Assembly: GCF_000518685.1 (NCBI RefSeq) | Contig: NZ_JAEB01000011.1 | Location: 54,728-118,727, forward strand | DNA from: Eubacterium xylanophilum ATCC 35991 | GTDB lineage: Bacteria; Bacillota; Clostridia; Lachnospirales; Lachnospiraceae | Direction of reading: 5' to 3' | DNA length: 64,000 nt | Translations under genes and position numbers: made by a program | The notes under the pieces: generated by a model | The model's input: only the letters and a program-made list of their open reading frames with translations | Told to the model about the DNA's origin: nothing | The model's database searches: none | Part shown: piece by piece, positions 1-8,041 of the stretch | Position numbering within the stretch: the stretch's first letter is position 1 | Layout: every line of letters begins with the position of its first letter

Positions 1-1
1 G

Positions 2-121
2 GCTGTTAAGAAGCTCAAGAAGGGCAAGTTCTTCATCAAGGTAAGAGCTTACAATGTAAAAGCCAACGGCAAGAAGCTCTACAGCGCATACTCAGCAGCT
101 AAGAAAGTTGTTGTAAAATAA
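2..121 (+). CDS. C-terminal end of a secreted surface protein (fragment)
   Basis: The open frame enters from before the window and ends at TAA 119-121. The visible 39 residues are very rich in lysine and tyrosine and include the segment FFIKVRAYNVKANGKKLYSA. This is typical of the last strands of a fibronectin type III or Ig-like domain at the end of Lachnospiraceae cell-surface proteins. The rest of the protein, and so its function, cannot be seen. A hairpin terminator follows. Confidence 0.75.
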   Translation, partial: AVKKLKKGKFFIKVRAYNVKANGKKLYSAYSAAKKVVVK

Positions 122-153
122 TCCGCACAGGATGACAATATAGAAAGAATACA

Positions 154-193
154 AACCCACTAGAATGGATATTCCAAGCTAGTGGGTTTTTTG
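154..193 (+). terminator. Rho-independent terminator
   Basis: AACCCACTAG at 154-163 pairs perfectly with CTAGTGGGTT at 179-188 and is followed by a T run to about 192. It ends the upstream plus-strand surface-protein gene. Confidence 0.85.
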
Positions 194-196
194 CGC

Positions 197-247
197 AAAA
201 AAATAAACCCATCATCGGGCTCTCATCAAAGCACCTCTAATGGGTTT
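197..247 (-). terminator. Terminator of the FliD-like gene
   Basis: On the minus strand AAACCCAT (from 247) pairs with ATGGGTTT (to 205) and runs into a T tract at 203-197. It overlaps the stop codon of the FliD-like gene, so the two convergent genes have back-to-back terminators. Confidence 0.7.
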
Positions 248-926
248 ATGAAATATTCAAATTAAGATAATTATTAATACTGTTATTGGCAATATTCTCG
301 ACAGCCATAGCTCTCTCTCGAAGTTTGCTATAGAAGTCTGATCCCTCGCTGAACAGTTCCTTCACATCTTCGATATCTGCATCGGCTAGCTTATCTTCAT
401 TAACTGAAAGAGTTTTGTTCTCCTTAACACTCACTCCAATATTGTTGAGCTGTGGTTTATTACCCTCGACAAGCCCTGACATCCAAGACATGTTATGAGA
501 AATAGAAACAACTGAAGAAACACCATTGCGAACAATAATATTATTGTATGCCTTGGCAAAATTTTTCACAACATTAGTCAATATTCCGTTTGTATTGCGC
601 AAACCAGAAATAGCATAGGCTACTTCCTCTGCGGTTGACAACAGATTCCTTGCGTCATCTCTTGCCATCACGGTGCTACCGACTGCACTTGAATTAGCGG
701 CTTTTCCAAGGGAAAGAACGGCACTAGGATTCGCATTGGCTGCTGACTTGTCATCAGTCTGGCCCGCTTCCTTGGCTTCCTTCATAATCTGAACCATATT
801 AAGGAAACTTCCACCTTGAACTCGGTGTCCGTGAATTAATTCTTTTCTCACGATCTGTCCGTCTCCACTAACAAACTGTTCATTGTAATAGTTTCTCTTG
901 ACGGACAATTCATTTAATGCATTCAC
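246..926 (-). CDS. FliD C-terminal-like protein, flagellar cap related or hypothetical
   Basis: The protein has 226 residues and no signal peptide. The part from about residue 90 onward resembles the C-terminal region of the flagellar cap protein FliD (HAP2). It shows a helical stretch, then LNNIGVSVKENKTLSVNEDK, an LFSEG motif, and a terminal helix around LRERAMAVENIANNSI. Normal FliD has 400-600 residues, so this would be a reduced form. No other flagellar gene lies nearby and the gene stands alone between its own terminator and the xylanase. A role in flagellar capping or regulation, or as a related secreted protein, is inference. The N-terminal 80 residues are not recognised. Confidence 0.6.
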   Translation of the reverse strand: MNALNELSVKRNYYNEQFVSGDGQIVRKELIHGHRVQGGSFLNMVQIMKEAKEAGQTDDKSAANANPSAVLSLGKAANSSAVGSTVMARDDARNLLSTAEEVAYAISGLRNTNGILTNVVKNFAKAYNNIIVRNGVSSVVSISHNMSWMSGLVEGNKPQLNNIGVSVKENKTLSVNEDKLADADIEDVKELFSEGSDFYSKLRERAMAVENIANNSINNYLNLNIS

Positions 927-1010
927 AAGACTAGACTCCTTTCATCTCATAAATCCTGCAATTGTCGCCACTTTAAGCATACAATGGATTTTTGTATATG
1001 TCAAGAAGTT

Positions 1011-1074
1011 TTTTGAAAAAAAACCCCTAATGTACTGATTTCTCGCACTTTTCGGAGATTTCGCACAAAAGGGG
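1011..1074 (-). terminator. Possible terminator of the xylanase gene
   Basis: On the minus strand CCCCT (1074-1070) can pair with AGGGG (1028-1024), followed by eight T residues. The loop is long and the stem short, so this is a weak call placed mainly by position after the xylanase stop. Confidence 0.4.
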
Positions 1075-1138
1075 CATATATTTTTTATTGAATATTTACA
1101 ATACTTTTTTCGTCCCTAGCGGAACATTTTTCCGGATA

Positions 1139-3382
1139 CTACTTGACAACTCCACCGAAGGCTTCATAAATCGAGAAGAATGAGCCCTTGGCTGCATATG
1201 TTTCATCAAATAATCCACTGTATGGTGTGTAGATGTCGTACTCGTAAGTATCGTCCTTGTAATTCAAGGTTGGATCGTCGAAGAATGCCCAGAGTGACAT
1301 GCTCGTAAATGCTCCGTCTGTTGTCTCATTAATGTCAGCGAGCATTGAGAACATGTTCTTGGCAAATTCTGCATGATTCTCCTGGCATTCGTCTGTATTG
1401 GTGAAGTTTCTCATGGCCATCTCTGTGAGCTGCACCTTGACTCCCGCCTTTTGGAGGGCAACGATTGTGTCCTTCACTCCTGATATAAGATCCTTCTTAA
1501 GGCAATTTTTCTGGTTTCCATATCCTAGATAACCCTGCATTCCAACTGTGTCAACGAGTTTTCTCTCCTCGTTGAGATACTTGACAAGGTTGATTACACG
1601 GTTTCTCTTGTCATTGTAAGTCTGGAATACATTGTAATCATTGTATACAAGGTCAATTCCCTGGATATTGTTCTTATCGAGTGTATCCCTAGCTGCCTCA
1701 AAGGCAATCTTGATATATTCATAGCCGAGAACCTCGTAGAATGGGTTCGCTGTGCCATCTCTTGTTGTTCTAATATAATAGTGCTCCTTGTCACCGCCCG
1801 ATCCGTTCTGCTCGTCGGTCAAGCCCTCATTTACAACATCCCAGCAGTAGAGAACCCCTGGATACTTGGTCTGGAAGTGCATGATAACCTGCTCAATATA
1901 TGACTGCAATCTCTTAGTCATAGTTTCCTTATCTACACGGTTAATAACTTTTCCATTCTCTACGATGTTGTCCTCATAGTCTTTGTTGAAGAACCACTGG
2001 AGCATGCTCTGATCCCATACAAGGGCGTGGCCACGAATCTGCAGACCATTTTCCTTGGCCCACTCGCAAATCTCATCTGCCTGCTGATACTTCATTCCCG
2101 TTGGCATGCCATCTGGTGACGCCTTACAAGCCTCCTGATCGAGGAGTGAATAAGCCTTAAACTCATTAGATGCCGTGATACTGTCGCAGTGCTTCTTGAG
2201 CAAGTTTTTGAATTGAGTATCATTTTTGATCTGATTGTAGGATACGCATGTTCCAAACTTGTAGCCCTTAGCCTCTGTGAGAGATGCAAGTGACTGATAC
2301 TTGTCATCAATTATATCTGAGGAATCCTTCTGTCTTGTTGAGTAAATTCCCGCAGCATCGCTTGTACATCCAACTGTGTTATATGAAAGGCTAACAGGAT
2401 AAACGTTCTCATCATCTTCTTCATAGATGGCCTGCATATCATGAAGAATATACTTTTGCTTGTCTTTGTCAACCTTCGCCGGGTCGGCATAGAAGGCAAA
2501 AGTGATTCGCTCATTGTCAATAGCCTCGAGAGCTGCACCACTGAGAGCTACATCCACACTCTGGCCTTTCGTTCCGTTCGTTGAAAATGTTCCGACGCGT
2601 GCTGCCTCGCCGAGTTTAGCTGCGTCACAAACTCTCTCTTTGGTGTCAGTCACCTTCTCGCCCCATGTGTTCACATAGATTCCCATCTCAAAAGACTCCT
2701 CTGTGTCAATCTTGAAGCGAAGATTGGTAATAACTGATGCCTGTTTGTTCTTTTCTTTTGAATCAGCCATTACATAGTTTATATACAGATTATCTTTGCC
2801 GGTTTCTGACTTGCTTCCATCGTAAGTTGCAAAGTATCCCTTGTCATAATAATATGGATTCTTGGTTGGTTCCGGTGTTGGCTCTGGTGTTGCCGTCTCC
2901 ACTGGAGCCTTTGTCTCGCTTGATGTTGCAGCTGTGCTTGACGCCTGAGTCTGTGCGGCCGGTGCTGCTGTAGGCGCTGCAGGCTGAACATTTTTCTTTG
3001 CCGATGCCGCCTTAACTGTCACTTTGCAGACAAGCTTCTTGGTAGACTTCTTGCCTTTCTTGTTTTTAAATGTAACTTTAGCTGTTACCTTGGCCTTTCC
3101 TGCCGCTTTACCGATTATCTTCGCAGCAGTTTTTCCTGATTTTTTAATAGATACAATAGACTTTTTATTAGCGGACCATTTTACCTTGGAAATAGCCTTG
3201 ATTCCTGACACTTTTTTGACGGTCAATTTGAAGCTCTTGCCCTTGTTAATTGTCTTTTTGGTCGCGCTCAACTTTGGCTTTGCAGCCGCTTCTGCACTGG
3301 TATCTGTCATTACCACACCCAGGGATGACGCCGCCAGTGCAATTGCCAGTACACCTGACAAAAACTTAGTTTTCTTCATCAT
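1139..3382 (-). CDS. Secreted GH10 endo-1,4-beta-xylanase with Ig-like domain
   Basis: The 747-residue protein would cut xylan backbones outside the cell. Residues 1-32 form a signal peptide. Residues 36-124 are a lysine-rich BIG2/Ig-like domain, probably for wall attachment. Residues 125-172 are an Ala/Thr/Pro linker, and about 175-335 look like a beta-sandwich ancillary or carbohydrate-binding module I cannot name. Residues 340-747 are the GH10 barrel, with RGHALVWDQSMLQWFF, the acid/base Glu519 in WDVVNEG and the nucleophile Glu654 in QLTEMA. All catalytic landmarks are intact. The gene is monocistronic with its own promoter and a leader of about 100 nt. The ATG at 3382 follows AGGAGG with good spacing. 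Confidence 0.95.
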   Translation of the reverse strand: MMKKTKFLSGVLAIALAASSLGVVMTDTSAEAAAKPKLSATKKTINKGKSFKLTVKKVSGIKAISKVKWSANKKSIVSIKKSGKTAAKIIGKAAGKAKVTAKVTFKNKKGKKSTKKLVCKVTVKAASAKKNVQPAAPTAAPAAQTQASSTAATSSETKAPVETATPEPTPEPTKNPYYYDKGYFATYDGSKSETGKDNLYINYVMADSKEKNKQASVITNLRFKIDTEESFEMGIYVNTWGEKVTDTKERVCDAAKLGEAARVGTFSTNGTKGQSVDVALSGAALEAIDNERITFAFYADPAKVDKDKQKYILHDMQAIYEEDDENVYPVSLSYNTVGCTSDAAGIYSTRQKDSSDIIDDKYQSLASLTEAKGYKFGTCVSYNQIKNDTQFKNLLKKHCDSITASNEFKAYSLLDQEACKASPDGMPTGMKYQQADEICEWAKENGLQIRGHALVWDQSMLQWFFNKDYEDNIVENGKVINRVDKETMTKRLQSYIEQVIMHFQTKYPGVLYCWDVVNEGLTDEQNGSGGDKEHYYIRTTRDGTANPFYEVLGYEYIKIAFEAARDTLDKNNIQGIDLVYNDYNVFQTYNDKRNRVINLVKYLNEERKLVDTVGMQGYLGYGNQKNCLKKDLISGVKDTIVALQKAGVKVQLTEMAMRNFTNTDECQENHAEFAKNMFSMLADINETTDGAFTSMSLWAFFDDPTLNYKDDTYEYDIYTPYSGLFDETYAAKGSFFSIYEAFGGVVK

Positions 3383-3488
3383 ATAGTCCTCCTGCTAATT
3401 GAAGTTCATGCGCTACTTGTTCACCCGCGCACAAGTTTTTATTTTATGTGGTTATTCGTACTTATAACCCACAATACCTTCAATAAAT

Positions 3489-3517
3489 ATTTTATCACGA
3501 GGACTGATATTTTTCAA
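3489..3517 (-). promoter_or_regulatory. SigA promoter of the xylanase gene
   Basis: On the minus strand TTGAAA (3517-3512), 17 nt, then TAAAAT (3494-3489). The leader of about 100 nt contains two small hairpins: GGTTAT/ATAACC at 3450-3469 and CTTGT/ACAAG at 3416-3435. These may stabilise or regulate the mRNA, which is inference. Confidence 0.7.
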
Positions 3518-3563
3518 TAACTCGAATTGACAAATCGGCTATATCTATTGACTTTACGTGCAT

Positions 3564-4115
3564 CTAAACAAGTCTTTTCAATTTGCAATTCTCTATGCCG
3601 CAGCTCCAGAAATCCTCGACGGGAATGTCCTTGACCTGACATATTATGCTACAATTGAGAGCGCCGTGAGCGACTATCAGAACATTTTCATTCTTCGCAA
3701 TTCGTGGCTCCACCTCTTCTCGCAAAAATTCTCCGGTTCTGGCAAATAGCTCATCTAAGCTCTCCCCACCCTCTACGGGTGTTTTATACTTTTCCGGACT
3801 TCTAAATAGGACATTTACCGGGCATTCCGGATCATCATATCCCCCATTTACTCCCTCGTAAATTCCAAATTTCATCTCCAAAAGTCGCTTATCAAATACA
3901 ATTGGGACGCCGGTTCCCTCCAGGAGAATCTCCGCCGTTTCCCTAGCTCTCACAAGTGGCGAGCAAAAGCAAATATCAAACTTTACATCTTTATAGCGTT
4001 CCCTGGCCTCTCTCGCCATTTCCCGTCCCTTTTCGTTGAGTGCCACATCTGTCCTGCCCTGCAACTTTCTCTCCTTGTTCCAATCTGTCTCACCATGTCG
4101 CATGATATATAACAT
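3564..4115 (-). CDS. Histidine phosphatase (phosphoglycerate mutase) family protein
   Basis: The 183-residue protein begins with the phospho-histidine motif MLYIMRHGETDWN (RHG), then LQGRTDVALNEKG, and has a later VAHGALN with the second catalytic His. This is a cytoplasmic branch-1 histidine phosphatase of normal length. The family includes cobalamin (alpha-ribazole) phosphatases, broad-specificity sugar phosphatases and phosphoglycerate mutases, and nothing here fixes the substrate. It is the last gene of a three-gene group with the regulator at 4662-6110 and the small membrane protein. Its ATG follows AAGGAG. Confidence 0.85.
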   Translation of the reverse strand: MLYIMRHGETDWNKERKLQGRTDVALNEKGREMAREARERYKDVKFDICFCSPLVRARETAEILLEGTGVPIVFDKRLLEMKFGIYEGVNGGYDDPECPVNVLFRSPEKYKTPVEGGESLDELFARTGEFLREEVEPRIAKNENVLIVAHGALNCSIICQVKDIPVEDFWSCGIENCKLKRLV

Positions 4116-4145
4116 CGTTCGTTTTCTCCTTAATTCAACATTTGT

Positions 4146-4646
4146 TTAATAGTCTTCCCAGTAATCATAGGCGTCATCCCAATCCTCAAAATCGCTTCCC
4201 CATGCATCATCAGCATAGTCTTCCGGATTGTCATAATCCGCCGGATCACTGTCCAAATCATTATATACTTTCTTGCCTGACTTGTTCTTTTTCCCGGACT
4301 TACCCGAGCCACTATACTTATCCGATCTGCCGTGTCTATATGGCTTGGCATATCTGTCTGCATTGCCATTGGCAGCACCTGCCTTCGGCCTATCCGTTGG
4401 CTTGGGCGATTCCTTGCCACTTGGCGTCGGAGTCGGGTCCTCAAACATAGGTGGCAACTTACTCGGATCTTCCTCAAATTCTAGATCATAATACCCCTGA
4501 TGTTCCGGGCAATAAATCGTAAATGGCACGCGAAATCTGTCACATCCATCTACAGCACACCTCTTAAGTACGCATTCCTGCACATAAGAAACAGCAATCC
4601 ATATAAGCGAAATTGCAATTGCTGCTATGATAATTATTCTTTTCAT
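4146..4646 (-). CDS. Small membrane-anchored protein with acidic low-complexity tail
   Basis: I do not recognise this 166-residue protein. Residues 1-22 form one hydrophobic segment (membrane anchor or uncleaved signal). Next comes a short cysteine/histidine cluster, CAVDGCDRF and YCPEHQ, that could bind zinc. The rest is a Pro/Thr-rich spacer, a Lys/Gly/Ser-rich stretch and a tail dominated by Asp, Glu, Tyr and Trp. The charge-segregated tail suggests an extracytoplasmic disordered region. It lies 15 nt after the AlbA_2 regulator gene and before the histidine phosphatase gene, so all three are probably cotranscribed. Confidence 0.7.
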   Translation of the reverse strand: MKRIIIIAAIAISLIWIAVSYVQECVLKRCAVDGCDRFRVPFTIYCPEHQGYYDLEFEEDPSKLPPMFEDPTPTPSGKESPKPTDRPKAGAANGNADRYAKPYRHGRSDKYSGSGKSGKKNKSGKKVYNDLDSDPADYDNPEDYADDAWGSDFEDWDDAYDYWEDY

Positions 4647-4661
4647 TTTTTCTCCTATAGC

Positions 4662-6110
4662 TTATGCATAGAAATCTCGTGCCACATATCTCTGATTTTT
4701 ACTTTTAGGTTTTTCAGGAATAGTCTCCATAAGTTTCCCTTGATTAATCAGAGGCTGCACTATAGTTGACATTGTAGTATATCTTGACCTTTGACAGAAT
4801 GCAGCAAGTTCGTCTCTACTTCTAGGCACAGAACAAAATCGCATAACTGCACTGAGAATATCACTCTTATCTACATCATTTCCAAGGTTTTCATTTCCGT
4901 TCCAAAAAATAACCCGAAATTCCCCTCGACCTTCCTTGAACTGCGGAGACGGAAGATTTGCTCTTTCCATTTCTCGGCGCATAGTCGGTATTCCCGAATA
5001 TCTATTTTCTGTTACATCAATCAGCTCTAAAAGATTAATCAGTGTCGTATTTCTTGTTTCTGGTCTCCCCTCTCCAAGCAAATTTACCGATCCGCCACCA
5101 TATAAACCACCTTTGCTTACAATTTCCATACGATTTCTATACATTTCAATTGTTATAGGCGAGCTTTCCGTAAGCAAGCTGTAGTCTCTATGTATCAGAG
5201 CATTTAATATAGCTTCTCTTACAGCAATTATCGGATATTCGTCTTTATCTCTTCGCTTGCCGTTATTATCTATTATAGTCTTGGTTCTCATATTTTTCTT
5301 AACAAAACTCGTTGCCTCGTCAAGCATATCAGATATCGTTCCCGTTATTCGCAAATTGTCGATAAATCTAGCCCCATCCTCATCAGTTTCTCCCATCTTA
5401 GTCCCTGGTAAAGAAACTGCTATTATACTCAATTGCGGGAACCACGCTTGAGGATATACAGCAAACGTAAGCACACTAGCCAAAGTAGGCACCTTATTTA
5501 CAGTCATTCCAAGCAGTTCCATAATCTGTTCATCAGGCAAACTTTTTAATCTCACACGATTTCGCTTTGCAGCATCAAGACACTGCTTTATCCTGTTTTG
5601 GTCAAGCATATCCATCCCACACTCTGGAACTACTCGCAAATCTTCCCTTGTCCTTCTTCGAAAAGCTTCATAACTATAAATCTCATATTCACTCATCGGC
5701 TCGTCCGCGTCACCAACACGCACATAAGACCCCTTCAATCTTCCAACTCCCTTATAAAAAACAGGTCTCAACCAATATTCTACTGAAGGTATCTCTGCTG
5801 CAAGCACTATCTTACCATCTACTTCGGCACTGGTAAAAATAGCGCGAACACTCGGTTCCATCTGTTCGCATGCTTCCATTGCCTTTTTTTGAGCATTTTC
5901 AACATCATAAACTCCCGTAACTTCATAGCCATCCCGCTCAGAAATGCCAAAAATAATAACGCCCCCATCATCCTGATTAGAAAAAGAAGACAGCGTATCA
6001 TAGATTCTCTTTGGAAAATCAACACTCGCTGCCTTAAGCTCAGTATTCTGAAATTCTGACTGTCGCCTTTGCACTTTTCTAATAAGATCAACAAGTTCTT
6101 CTTCTCTCAT
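4662..6110 (-). CDS. AlbA_2/Schlafen-domain ATP-binding transcriptional regulator
   Basis: The 482-residue protein starts with an AlbA_2 (Schlafen-like) domain (about 15-135): ELKAASVDFPKRIYDTLSSF and GGVIIFGISERDGYEV. A middle part is followed by an HATPase_c_4-type region with VREAILNALIHRDY near residue 300 and GGLYGG. A C-terminal winged-helix-like part (about 415-475) could bind DNA. Proteins of this build are usually annotated as ATP-dependent transcriptional regulators or helicase-related; the target is unknown. The 150 nt upstream hold a consensus promoter surrounded by five TTGGCAA-type sites, which suggests autoregulation. It is the first gene of a three-gene operon. Confidence 0.85.
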   Translation of the reverse strand: MREEELVDLIRKVQRRQSEFQNTELKAASVDFPKRIYDTLSSFSNQDDGGVIIFGISERDGYEVTGVYDVENAQKKAMEACEQMEPSVRAIFTSAEVDGKIVLAAEIPSVEYWLRPVFYKGVGRLKGSYVRVGDADEPMSEYEIYSYEAFRRRTREDLRVVPECGMDMLDQNRIKQCLDAAKRNRVRLKSLPDEQIMELLGMTVNKVPTLASVLTFAVYPQAWFPQLSIIAVSLPGTKMGETDEDGARFIDNLRITGTISDMLDEATSFVKKNMRTKTIIDNNGKRRDKDEYPIIAVREAILNALIHRDYSLLTESSPITIEMYRNRMEIVSKGGLYGGGSVNLLGEGRPETRNTTLINLLELIDVTENRYSGIPTMRREMERANLPSPQFKEGRGEFRVIFWNGNENLGNDVDKSDILSAVMRFCSVPRSRDELAAFCQRSRYTTMSTIVQPLINQGKLMETIPEKPKSKNQRYVARDFYA

Positions 6111-6131
6111 TTGACAACCTCCACCTTAAAT

Positions 6132-6254
6132 TTGCCAATATTTTAGCATAAAATAGTTTTTCTGTCAAGTTGATGCGATTTTCTGCCAAGGAAAATCGGA
6201 TTTTGCCAAGACAAAATGCAAATTTGGCAAGTTTATGAAAAACTTGCCAAATTT
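6132..6254 (-). promoter_or_regulatory. Array of TTGGCAA operator-like sites
   Basis: Copies of TTGGCA(A/G) or its complement lie at 6132-6138, 6184-6190, 6203-6210, 6224-6231 and 6243-6250. The last four are about 20 nt apart, two helical turns. The outer pair forms a perfect 15-bp inverted repeat (6220-6234 and 6240-6254, 5-nt spacer). The array brackets the promoter at 6140-6168. The inverted repeat also lies just after the HAD gene and could act as its transcript end, although it has no T tract. Confidence 0.75.
6140..6168 (-). promoter_or_regulatory. SigA promoter of the AlbA_2 regulator operon
   Basis: On the minus strand TTGACA (6168-6163), exactly 17 nt, then TAAAAT (6145-6140) with an upstream TG. 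A TTGGCAA site (6138-6132) overlaps the expected start of transcription. Confidence 0.85.
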
Positions 6255-6276
6255 ACGCTTAAACAAATTAAATATT

Positions 6277-6681
6277 TTATAGTTCACATTTCATATGCGG
6301 TAATTTTAGACTATCTCTGTCTATATTAATCGAGATCGCCATATCGATTCCAGACGGTTTTCTATCATTTACCACAATCCTTTCACCCATTGGCACATTA
6401 AATATTATATTGTTATAACGAATATTGTTATCCTCAAGAAACTTGATTGTAGTTTCTCTATATTCATTGGTTCTCGATGTCATGATCAATATATAATCCT
6501 CTTCTGAAATAGCATCAATAGCTTCCCTGGCACCCTCAAGAATCGTATCCTTTCCATCAATTTTGTATCCATTGTGTTTGAGCAATGTACCATCCAAGTC
6601 AAAAATCCATGTTTTGGGAAGAGTCGATAGAACCAATAAACTCTCACTGGAACCGCTCTGTATCACTTTATCATTTCCCAT
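6277..6681 (-). CDS. HAD-family phosphatase, small
   Basis: The 134-residue protein carries HAD motif I WIFDLDGTLL near residues 25-34, motif II in ILIMTSRTNE, and a motif IV-like VVNDRKPSG. There is no large cap domain, so it is a minimal HAD hydrolase of the kind found in capsule and lipo-oligosaccharide clusters. It is the last gene of the glycan locus and its start overlaps the previous gene by 19 nt. It probably dephosphorylates a sugar phosphate made by the locus, but the substrate is not known. Its ribosome site is weak, which suggests translational coupling. Confidence 0.8.
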   Translation of the reverse strand: MGNDKVIQSGSSESLLVLSTLPKTWIFDLDGTLLKHNGYKIDGKDTILEGAREAIDAISEEDYILIMTSRTNEYRETTIKFLEDNNIRYNNIIFNVPMGERIVVNDRKPSGIDMAISINIDRDSLKLPHMKCEL

Positions 6682-7892
6682 TCCACATCATCCTTTACTT
6701 CTATATTTTCAAATTCATCAAGCCAATATATGTCGATTGCCTTCCACTTTGTATCACAGTAATTGTAATCAGGATACAATGCAATCTTCCTACAATTTGC
6801 GGTTCGTAAGACATCACAAAGGCCGCTTCTGATTCCGATAAATGTTCCGGCGCGTTCGACTATTGACTTCATCTCATCAAGTTGCGCAACAAGGGCTTCG
6901 GTTCCACGCAATGGCTCCTCACCGGGCGCAGTATTGGTAAATACTTGAAAACCTCTTTTCTTATATATCCTAACTATTCTAGTCCAGATTTCATCTTTTA
7001 TTGGAATTACTGATTTAGCGTATGGAGCTATTATCACAGCTCGTCCCACCTGAATCTCATTCAAATTCTTCCACGTTCTCCAATTCGTCGGTTCAACTGG
7101 TTTGGTGTCTTTTGGAAGTCCAAAAACACCGCAACAATAGATTTGCTCAAGGGAAATCTTCTTTATGTACAATGCTCTATGAAGATTAATGACATATGGA
7201 CGATCGTGGTGGGCAATGAATGTGTCTTTATCCTTAGTATATATAGCTGCCTGAACTGCATCATCGAGTTTATCCTGGCTCATCACTTCATATCGGTTTC
7301 CAAACAATTCTACAATTTTAGCACATCCTTCGCTCGGAACTACAATTATGCAATTATCTTTTTCAGTTTTCTTCTGAAATGAAGGTAAATAAGAATTACA
7401 TAAATAAATATCACCAAGAGCATCAAACGGACAAAATACAAAAAACGAGCCTAGATACTTATCTTTCAACATTCTCAAAGTTTCTTTTCCATCTTCAATT
7501 TGTTTTTTCATCCTTTCGATTACCTTCTCATCTAGTGAGTACTCAGAAAACTTGTTATAATTCAATAGTTTAATTATATCTCCATTGAAACCAAGATCTC
7601 TCAATTGCTTTTTCATTGCTTCATAGAATCTCGATACTACTAAAACAACAACTCCTCTATCTTTTTTCAAAACCACTTCAGGCTTTATCACCTTAACGCC
7701 GTTATACATAATACCAGCTTTTTGGGAATTATTATCAAGTATACCGTGCGGTTTTATCCCATTTTCGTACAGCAAATCTATCAAACTCAGGGATGCTTCG
7801 CAATGTCCAAAAACATATACTTCTTTGCCTGAAATACTTGAAATGTTCTTTATGAAATTTTCCCTCATGAGCTCGCTTTGCTGCTTATTCAT
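6663..7892 (-). CDS. GT-B-type glycosyltransferase-like protein with N-terminal Rossmann module
   Basis: The 409-residue protein has two parts. About 15-115 is a Rossmann-like module starting VYVFGHCEASLSLIDLL, like the N-terminal domain of PglD-type proteins. About 145-409 resembles the heptosyltransferase (GT9-like) fold, with an FCPFDALGDIYLCNSYLP start and a donor-site-like region AGTFIGIRSGLCDVL. It is a paralogue of the protein at 13519-14745: same length and order, and both keep the RSGxCD motif. It probably transfers a sugar to the surface glycan. Donor and acceptor are unknown. Confidence 0.7.
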   Translation of the reverse strand: MNKQQSELMRENFIKNISSISGKEVYVFGHCEASLSLIDLLYENGIKPHGILDNNSQKAGIMYNGVKVIKPEVVLKKDRGVVVLVVSRFYEAMKKQLRDLGFNGDIIKLLNYNKFSEYSLDEKVIERMKKQIEDGKETLRMLKDKYLGSFFVFCPFDALGDIYLCNSYLPSFQKKTEKDNCIIVVPSEGCAKIVELFGNRYEVMSQDKLDDAVQAAIYTKDKDTFIAHHDRPYVINLHRALYIKKISLEQIYCCGVFGLPKDTKPVEPTNWRTWKNLNEIQVGRAVIIAPYAKSVIPIKDEIWTRIVRIYKKRGFQVFTNTAPGEEPLRGTEALVAQLDEMKSIVERAGTFIGIRSGLCDVLRTANCRKIALYPDYNYCDTKWKAIDIYWLDEFENIEVKDDVEWEMIK

Positions 7893-8041
7893 CTGCTACC
7901 TCTCTTTTATTACTATAAAATCCATCGAATCCACTCTTAAAGCTAATAGGTAGTGCTTTCTTTAACACATCTACAGACCCTCAATTAGTTTTGACACCAC
8001 CTTGATTATATAACTAATATGTTGTTATGTAAAGCATAGTT

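Noticed and set aside
2737..3386. Plus-strand frames of 78 and 120 residues within the xylanase gene
   Set aside because: They are antisense shadows of the repetitive linker and Ig-like coding sequence with no ribosome site.
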